Of a stretch of 64,000 nucleotides of DNA, positions 57,152 to 64,000 are shown piece after piece. The stretch comes from Seiridium cupressi (Eukaryota > Ascomycota > Sordariomycetes > Amphisphaeriales > Sporocadaceae): assembly GCA_036674765.1 (NCBI GenBank), contig JARVKI010000046.1, positions 186,001 through 250,000 of the forward strand. The letters are read 5' to 3'. Every line of letters begins with the position of its first letter. Within the stretch, counting starts at the first letter, position 1. The notes under the pieces were generated by a model that saw only the letters and a list, made by a program, of their open reading frames with translations, had not been told where the DNA came from and made no database searches. Position numbers and translations under genes: made by a program.

Positions 57152-58713
57152 ATGGCTGAAGACAAGACTCAAAATTTCCGTGCCATCGTGGTCGGTGGTG
57201 GCCCCGTCGCGTTGACGGCAGCACACGCCCTTTCCAAGGCCGGAATCGATTATATTATTCTCGAGCGACGGAAGGCCCTCGACGTAGACTCCGGCGCCTC
57301 AGTAGCAGTGTGGCCTCACAACGTTCGACTTCTGGACCAGCTGGGATTGTAAGTGCACGGAACCAAATGCAGTGTCGATCTTTCCTCACTATCCCCGAGA
57401 GCCTTCTCGCTCGCACAATGCTTCTCAGCCAATGTGAGACTTGTCAGATACTTCGCAGGGCAAAATTCCTTGGTTGCTCGCAACCATGATCGAACATCTC
57501 TTATACCATGCGATGGGGATACTAATCTTGAAACAGACTCGAGGAGGCAGAGCGAACGTATATGCCTGTGCACAATAAACGCAATGTGAGAAGAGATGGC
57601 ACCGAGCTATCGAGAAGCAATATGTTCGAGGCTATCGGTATCAAGTAAGTGCAGAGATCCCAAGGAACAAGCATTCAGGGATGCTTACATAGTAAAAGCC
57701 ATGGCCATGCTTGGATGTGTTTCCATCGTGCCAAACTGATGAACATGCTCTACCAGAGACTCCCTGACCAATCGAAAGTGCTCCTCGACAAAGAGGTCGT
57801 GTCGCTCGAGAATACAGCAACCGGTGTCACAGTGACTTGTGCCGACAAGAGCACCTACTCAGCATCTATCGTCATTGGCGCCGATGGTGTGCACAGCAGC
57901 GTCCGGCGATTGATGAATGAGGCGTCGGGCGAGGACGATGATCCTTTCATCGCATCATATCGGGGTCTCTACGGCTATGCGAAGCGCTCACCAGAGCTTG
58001 AGCCTGCAACTTTGTACGAGACGCACAGCGGCAATCTAACGATTCAGCTTATCGTTGCCGAAGGACAGCAGCACTTCCTCATCTACGAACGTCTACCGAA
58101 ACCAACACGAGAGCGCACGCGCTATACACCAGAGGATGCTGAGAATCTGGCCAAGAAATATGCGGATGTGCGCTACCCTAGCAACAAGGCCGGAGAGTGG
58201 GTCACCTTTGGCGACATCTGGGCGCAGAAGCAGTGGGCTACGTTGGCAAACCTCGAAGAGGGTATTGTGAAGAACTGGCATCAGGGGCGGGTTGTGCTCG
58301 TCGGAGACGCCGTTCACAAGATGACCCCAAATACTGGGTTCGGGATGAACTCGGGTCTCCAAGGCGTTGCCCAACTAGTCAACAAGTTGCATTCGTTGCT
58401 CCAGAAGACACCAAACCCAGATGTAGACACATTAGATCGTGTCTTCGGCGAATACCAGACTGCGCGAATGAGCAACTCGAAGGAGGCTGTCGATGTTTCT
58501 GGTCTGTACACGAGACTTGTCGCTTGGAATAACCCTGTTTGGAGATTCACCGATCAGTATCTGCTCCCGTTTGTCAAGGCCGACAACACATCGCTGGACC
58601 TCCTCATGTCGCCCATCGTACAGAAAGGAGTCCCCTTGGACTTTTTAGAGGAAAAGAACTTCAAGCATGGTAGATATGCATACCACACCGGGCCTGCGAC
58701 GGCCAGTGCATAG
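57152..58713 (+). CDS. FAD-dependent monooxygenase (class A)
   Basis: Three exons: 57152-57348, 57537-57644 and 57693-58713, giving 441 residues. Intron 1 is long for this window (188 nt) but has GTAAGT, an ACTAAT branch-like site and AACAG, and joins LDQLG to LLEEAERTYMP as the family requires. FAD sites are visible: IVVGGGPVALTAAHAL (residues 12-27, with A where GGGPxGL is common), a DG motif in VIGADGVHSS, and the GD motif in VVLVGDAVHKMTPNTGFGMN. It belongs to the PHBH-like group common in fungal secondary metabolism and aromatic degradation. The substrate is unknown. The C-terminal 60 residues include FLEEKNFKHGRYAYHTGP and no membrane anchor is obvious. Intact. Confidence 0.88.
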
Positions 58714-58859
58714 GTCGTTGAGGAGACCGGGCCGTGTTGTTTAGATGCTTCCTAAATCTTTGTAATCAGTTTATATCGACGTCCTTAGATACCACAAATC
58801 ACATAGCGAATTCATATTATGTTCTAGATTGGATCTTATGCAAGGAGGGCGTCGTTGAA

Positions 58860-59741
58860 ATGTTAGTTTGATGGTATCAGGGGTTTTGGCAATTTGAAGC
58901 CAACGAGACGGCCATGTTTCTGGAGACGCCAGCCCCGATGTCCTTTGTTCATGCTTTCGTAGAATTCCCGATAATATTCGCAGCCAGCGTCTAGCCAGCC
59001 GAGCTCTCCCGTGCGCCAAATGAGCCGGTTTTTCGGCGCAGACGCCTTCCGATGCTCTAAATAGACCGGTGGCGATGTTAGCAACGTCATTGTCGTTGGT
59101 TGTGTGTCGATTCTCGTTCCAGTAGGGGTGTGCGAGTACTTCGCCGGTCGGTCGTGGGATGGTAAAGGATATTCCAGCACAATCGCATTGAGCTCGAAGT
59201 CTTTCCTTCCCATCGCTCCAACCTCGGCAACGACTGGCAGCTCTGCTCTTCCATGGGCGAGACTCGTGGCCTTCAGGCATCGATCGCCAATGTTCGGCAG
59301 CACTGATGTACACCATCCGGCGCCCAACTAGTGCCACAATGCTCCTCGATTCTGAACACGGTCTCGTCGTGTGGGAACAAGGCAATTGAAAGATTCCAGG
59401 TGTTTTCGGCTTCACTGTGTTATCCCATATGGCAATCACATTTGCAAAAGTAATGATCAAAGATGCTCCTTTAGAACGGTACGGTGTAACGGATGCGGTC
59501 AAGCTAGAAGGTCCGATGAATTTTGGGTCGTTGTTTTTCGGAATTGCCGCGGTACATATGTAGCCAGAGCGCTGTAAGTGTAGTGGCAGCGGCCGCAATG
59601 GCACATAATAGCGCTGAGGGGAAAGACGTCAACTGGCAGTTGGAGGTTATAGTGAAGAGACCCACAGTAGCACAGGGTCTTGACCTCGTCTGGCGGCGTC
59701 ATGCCAGTCGACGACATGACCGTCGCAACTTCTGGGGACAT
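58860..59741 (-). pseudogene. Decayed tandem GFA-domain (DUF636, CENP-V-like) gene
   Basis: The minus strand begins with a good GFA (S-glutathione formaldehyde-activating/CENP-V fold) start: CYCGSLHYNLQLPVDVFPLS, then MCHCGRCHY, giving the CxC and CxxC zinc ligands (59741-59560). Frame is then lost near 59550: AAIPKNNDPKFIG continues in another frame. FCKCDCHMG (about 59440), which should be the third ligand set, is in yet another frame. A second GFA start, QCDCAGISFTIPRP, lies near 59160 but its next ligand set is missing. At about 59030 the frame shifts again between GLFRASEGVCAEK and RLIWRTGELGWLDAG. At least three shifts plus a deletion make it non-functional. An intact relative elsewhere in the genome is likely. 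Confidence 0.8.
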
Positions 59742-61082
59742 CTTTCGGTAGAGACATGATGTATTTCTAGTCGACTATCAAATGATGCGTTCCCAATTTG
59801 CTTTTCTGAATAGTATATCACGGGCTGATGCGGGGTCGCTTCTTGGATGGACGCGCGGGTGGCTAAGACATCGCATCCAAATACAGAAGGCACGCTAGGG
59901 AAACAACCAATCAGAAATAAGAAAGTTGCTCTTACCTATCGGAGCCTTTGAAGAGCCAGTCTTCAATAAGCGAAGCCACCGTCTTTGCGCTGGCCAGCCA
60001 GTCCCTTCCTGTTGGGTTCCGTAGCGTACAGATGTGGGCATTTAAAACAGCCACCGTGGAAGGGTCTCCCAGTTCATCTGTGTTGTACTACATTAGAGAT
60101 GTGACTTGGAGCTGACAAGGCTGAGATAGGATTAGCAAGCTCTGATACATTTCTCATGTGATTCATTTCAATCTGGATTTGCTTGTTCTGTAAATAGGTT
60201 TTGATAATCAGGCAATAACGCCAACATTTGCGAATGCTTTTTTGCAACGCCGTCGCCGAATGTCATTATCTTGTCGGCGCCACGCACAATCTGTATTGGA
60301 GCGCCGAGGCTCATCACTAGAATACAATTCAATATGCATTAAGAAGAAGGGGGACTTATTACTTGCCAAACTTGACTGGGCTATTTGACATCTAGAAGAC
60401 AGCTGGTCCAAGGATGTTGATCATAGACCTCGACTCAATACTTGACCCGAGACCCAAACTGATGCTCCAAGACTGTTGTAACATGTGGGAGCTGATTTGG
60501 TAGTAAAATATTGAACAAGTAAAGCGAATTCGCTGCCTCGAGCTACCAACGAGGCCCGATTCAAATGTCACTTGCTTACCTATTTATTACTGACAATACT
60601 GACTGGCGTTTTTGATGAGGAAATGCACCTAGAGTCAATATGTGGAAGGTCTGGGCTTAGTACAAAGTTGAAATTGACTTGACAACACCATCTTCGTCTA
60701 TTGCAAAAGGAGCTTAATTTGTTACATTTTTTTGTCCCTTGTTTCCTGTGGGGCCGGCAATTTGTGAATACCTGTCACATCTCAATGAGAGCTATCGGTT
60801 TCGGTTGACAGATACCATTGACCGACCAACAGAGACAAGCAAACAACCTGGCCAACAAGTTTCGGACAAAAGCCTCTCCTCTGCAACTTCCCGCGCTCCC
60901 GCAGCAGCTACATTGCACTGCCAGAGGCGCAGTTGGTCGTACGTGTGTGATGCAGCGGCCAGTTTGTGCCATCATTCTTCAAGTTTCGCCTCCAGCTCGG
61001 AATTGAGCTTCTCGATTTCTTCCCACCGCCACCTTCGCGACTGCCGCGGAGGCACACCTTGCATCGCACACCTTCTGCCATC
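59742..61082. other. Intergenic, 1.3 kb
   Basis: Unassigned DNA, AT-rich around 60100-60720, and the promoter/leader of the next gene. The frame of the next gene is open upstream to 60966, but those residues give no signal peptide. Confidence 0.45.
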
Positions 61083-62299
61083 ATGACCAGCTACGATACC
61101 GCGGTATCCAACGGGACATGCTATTGGAGGATTGGCGAGGAAGCTGGTCGCGACTTCATTCCGTGCGGGAATGCCTACTCCTCCGAGGTCAACTTCCAAT
61201 GCTGCACCCTCGGTGACGTCTGCTTTGACAATGGAGCATGCTACAACGCCGATTGTAAGACCTTTCCTTCTGATCCCAGACGGGCCGACCTCACTGACAC
61301 GCCATCGTAGATGGAGCGACATATTTTGCAGCATGCACGGATCCAGACTACAAAGCTTCAGAATGCCCCGACAAAGGAAGATACTCGGACCGGCAATGGA
61401 CTGGACTGGTCACCTGTGGCACTTCGACCGGCCAGTTCAACAAGGACGAAACATGGGCAGGCTGCCCCGAGCCGAACGTTGACCACCTCACCTATTTCAC
61501 AAAAGGCTGCAAATGCAATGATTCGAACCCAGCTTTGTTCACCGACTATGCCGCGCTGGTCAGAACGGCAGTACTCCCTACCGAAACAGACGGCACCATT
61601 ACTTTTGTAAATGGGCATAAAGCTTCGACAGTTTTCGTGTCGGCGACAACGTCAACAAGCACAAGCTCGGGTTCGTCGCTAACCAAGGCCACCACACTCA
61701 TTGCATCGCCAACATCGAGCGAGATCCCGGGAGCCACATCCCCTTTCGTTGATGACGCTGCTGGACCATCAAGTGGCACGAAGGCTGCCATTGGCGGTGG
61801 TGTAGCTGGAGGCGTTTTACTCGTTGCCATCCTCGCGGCATTGGCATGGTTTCTTCGAAGACGGCGCAGGCAGAAAGGAAAAGATCTCACGGAAGAGCCT
61901 AAACCATCCCTCCATGGAGGATCGACATCTACCGCCAGACCTTCATCTGCCATCAATCACGACCAGCCAGACAATACGCACGGATTCACAGGTTACAAGG
62001 CGGAGCTGGCTGCAGATGGTCCTCCCAGTGGCGACACCATGGTGTCTCCATTGTCCCCAGACAGCGCCCGCTTCCCTGGCCAGCAACGACAGTACGAAGC
62101 TTACAATCCCGACCGACACGGTAACTATTCGCAATACACGGATAGGTCTGGAAACCTTAGTCCTCATCGAGATACTATATATGGTTCAGTCCTCTCCGTC
62201 ACCCCTCAGCATACTGGGTCAACTCTGGAACATCCATCTAGCGCAAACGAGAGAACTGGACAACGGGCAATGGCACCCATCGCAGAGTTGCCAGGCTGA
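61083..62299 (+). CDS. Cysteine-rich single-pass membrane protein
   Basis: Two exons, 61083-61254 and 61311-62299, with a 56-nt intron (GTAAGA...CGTAG), giving 386 residues. The N-terminal 150 residues contain about eleven cysteines (NFQCCTLGDVCFDNGACYNA, AACTD, ASECP, VTCGTS, AGCPE, KGCKCND), which suggests an extracellular disulfide-rich module. A Ser/Thr-rich stalk (about 160-220) leads to one membrane helix (GGGVAGGVLLVAILAALAWF) followed by RRRRRQ and a disordered cytosolic tail. This layout resembles fungal wall-stress sensor-like proteins, but no WSC pattern is present. There is no classic signal peptide; an in-frame ATG at 60966 adds 39 residues without creating one. The function is unknown. 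Confidence 0.8.
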
Positions 62300-62685
62300 T
62301 TGAAGTTGGGATCAGCTTATACAGCTGGCACCGATGCGATCTTTGAGACCATGTTAATGTAGGGAAATCCCTGCAATCTTACACGGCCAATGGGACGATG
62401 GGAAGGAAATGGGCAAAGATGCTGGTCAGCTTTCATAGTTTCCCATATGTAAAGTAAATAGACCGATTCCTCACGTGCACCTCAATCTCGCCTTCGATAA
62501 GCCCCATAGCCCTAATTTTGGTCCCATACCAGGGTCAGTCACTTTCCCGTTAGCTTGTCTCAATAGCTGTTCGAATAATTCATGCATGTGGTACAACAAA
62601 TTAACGAACAGGCAAATTTTTGTCGCATCACAGTTCTCATTACAACTTACTGTGTATATCGCAATAGTACCCTGTATGTTTATAA
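62300..62685. other. Short intergenic region, no gene seen
   Basis: 3' flank of the membrane protein gene and 5' flank of the tRNA gene. Nothing notable. Confidence 0.5.
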
Positions 62686-62771
62686 GGGGTTGTGGTTTAG
62701 TGGTATAACGTTTCCTTAGCATGCGATAAAAAGCATGGAAAAGGTCCTGGGTTCGATTCCCAGCTACTCCA
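62686..62771 (+). tRNA. tRNA-Ala (anticodon AGC), with a 14-nt intron
   Basis: Acceptor GGGGTTG pairs with CTACTCC (one T-T mismatch), discriminator A at 62771. The D stem is GTT/AAC. The anticodon stem is TTTCC with GGAAA. The T arm is CTGGG-TTCGATT-CCCAG. Loop TTAGCA-T carries anticodon AGC, and a 14-nt insertion after A37 (TGCGATAAAAAGCA) is the intron. A short TTCTTTT run follows at 62775-62781. Confidence 0.85.
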
Positions 62772-63531
62772 CCATTCTTTTGACCATGGGTGAAAAAAAG
62801 TAGTTAGCCTTTACGGCATGGATTGGCTTCTATGGAATCTTTATATACGTATGTATGACTACCTCAACACATATAGCTAGTCACGTCCCATACCCCTCGG
62901 GAGGACGTGGGCGCCGTTTCACGGCACCACCAAGAAGTTACACAAAACTCGTGATGTCATAATCAGCCCCGTAGTCGTCCAGGTCCACTATGCTACTATT
63001 GACGCTCTGTCAGTGGTTATGTAGTTCGACAATGAAAATCGCATCTCTCATTGTTCTATCGAGACACACCCAAGCGTATGCTTGTATATGCATATGAAAG
63101 ATACCGTGGAGCCACCAGGAGGTGCGACTGATGGATTTATCGGCGGAAATTATCCCCGCTGCTTTCCATGCGGCCTCAGCTTGTTTGCCACGGTCTGCCG
63201 CAAGAACGTTCCTGCTTTTACTCCTCCTCCTCCTCCTCCTCCTCCTCCTCCTCCTCCTCCTCCTCCTCCTCCTCCTCCTCCTCCTCCTCCTCCTCCTATT
63301 CTTCTTCTCCGTCAAGATTTCTCGGCATTTTCCACTTCCTCAGCTGTCATGACCAGATGCAGGCGAGAGCGAGTTCTCAGATTGTACTACATCATCATAT
63401 TGGGATGACCTTTTGTTAGTCACGCACTGGCTGGACAATATGATCCACGTAGATCCCGATACACCGCTTTTGCGTATGCGAGCGCGCTGTATGGTCCGTT
63501 ATATTCATTATAACCCAATCTCCGTCAGACG
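62772..63531. other. Intergenic with a CTC microsatellite
   Basis: Overlapping frames here (63010-63419) exist only because of the CTC repeat and encode homopolymers of Arg, Pro, Leu or Ser. No gene supported. Confidence 0.55.
63221..63297 (+). repeat. Perfect (CTC)n microsatellite
   Basis: About 25.7 uninterrupted CTC units over 77 bp, the purest simple repeat in the window. Length is likely variable between strains. Confidence 0.95.
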
Positions 63532-64000
63532 TTAGATTTGATTCTGATTCTGGTGTTCTATATTAAGCCGGGGTAATGATGGTGATGAACCTCGTGAGGG
63601 ATTTCTATATTGCAGAAAGTTCTTGGTGGGCGAGCTTTGGTGTGGCGAGAAGAAACTCCATGATATGTTGGGAAAGAGATTTTTGTTGGGTACCATTTGG
63701 ACTACGGACCATCTATAACATGGGCCAGTCATACAATGACCGGCAGCTTCTTCCCCGAACATGAGTTCAATCTTTGGTCGAATCTTTATAGCCATCTCCA
63801 TGAGACCATCCATGTCCACTCCATTATTTCTTGCAGCTTCATACAAATCCCGTTTTTGATGGATGAACTCGACCAGGAAGAGTCGCACATGTTGATTTTT
63901 GAGACTGATGTCACCCATTAATATGACCGCCTTCACGAGATCGATTTCCTTCACAGTCAAGTCCAGGGATTCTCTTCCCGGGCAGAGAGGTTCTGGATGT
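63532..64000 (-). CDS. Partial unknown protein, runs off the right edge
   Basis: A frame open from the window edge to a stop at 63532 (about 155 codons, no start inside). The part near the edge looks protein-like: KEIDLVKAVILMGDISLKNQ, VEFIHQKRDLYEAARNNGVD and MAIKIRPKIELMFGEEA. The last 50 residues before the stop are Ser/Pro/Asn-rich and could be an unspliced intron. I do not recognise the family. It may be the last exon(s) of a gene whose start lies beyond the window. Confidence 0.35.
   Translation of the reverse strand, partial: HPEPLCPGRESLDLTVKEIDLVKAVILMGDISLKNQHVRLFLVEFIHQKRDLYEAARNNGVDMDGLMEMAIKIRPKIELMFGEEAAGHCMTGPCYRWSVVQMVPNKNLFPNISWSFFSPHQSSPTKNFLQYRNPSRGSSPSLPRLNIEHQNQNQI

Noticed and set aside
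50944..58713. A complete biosynthetic gene cluster
   Set aside because: No polyketide synthase, NRPS, terpene cyclase, prenyltransferase or pathway regulator is present in the window.
63010..63419. Poly-Arg, poly-Pro, poly-Leu and poly-Ser frames
   Set aside because: Products of the CTC repeat read in different frames.

Overview
The window looks like nuclear DNA of a filamentous ascomycete (Pezizomycotina). Genes are split by short introns of 48-76 nt (one of 188 nt) with GTRNGT donors, CTRAC-like branch points and YAG acceptors. There is no operon structure, and both tRNA genes carry an intron after anticodon-loop position 37. The protein families are typical of this group: NADH dehydrogenase with an EF hand, a PTH11-type CFEM receptor, FSH hydrolase, a SulP permease and a fungal P450. 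I cannot fix the genus from sequence reading alone.

Layout. 1-594 is the decayed 3' end of a membrane-protein gene. 1023-7180 holds a small secreted protein, a membrane-anchored M20 carboxypeptidase (CPS1 type) and a four-exon cyclase-family hydrolase. 7642-15152 is a housekeeping block: external NADH dehydrogenase, Nop53 ribosome-biogenesis factor, Ypt6/Rab6 GTPase (with a GC-AG intron) and ribose-5-phosphate isomerase. 16676-26832 holds an UNC93-like transporter, a GH13 alpha-glucosidase, an intron-containing tRNA-Ser(GCT), a Pro/Gly/His-rich protein and a Whi5-like G1/S repressor. 26833-30181 is a 3.3-kb stretch with no recognisable gene. 30182-33628 is a PMC1-type Ca2+-ATPase, with four same-strand GAGGCTG boxes upstream.

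The right half is accessory in character. 36180-38541 contains two adjoining decayed genes, an FAD monooxygenase and an MFS transporter. They lie next to an intact FSH serine hydrolase (39231-40073) whose promoter carries two CGG-N4-CCG palindromes. Two secreted-protein genes follow (42521-43163, 44596-45432), then a decayed alpha/beta-hydrolase (45597-46440), a SulP/STAS anion transporter (47391-49863), a seven-exon P450 (50944-52741), a CFEM/PTH11 receptor lacking the CxC pair of the CFEM pattern (53778-55406), an FAD monooxygenase (57152-58713) and a decayed GFA-domain gene (58860-59741). The window closes with a single-pass cysteine-rich membrane protein, an intron-containing tRNA-Ala(AGC), a (CTC)n microsatellite and a gene fragment running off the right edge.

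The most unusual features are the five decayed genes, one of them with only TGG-to-stop type lesions as expected of RIP; the palindromic Zn2Cys6-type sites beside the decayed monooxygenase/transporter pair; the box cluster upstream of the Ca2+-ATPase; and the cysteine-poor CFEM receptor. I found no transposase, CRISPR array, core biosynthetic enzyme (PKS, NRPS, terpene cyclase) or viral gene. All splice models are my own reading and have no transcript support.
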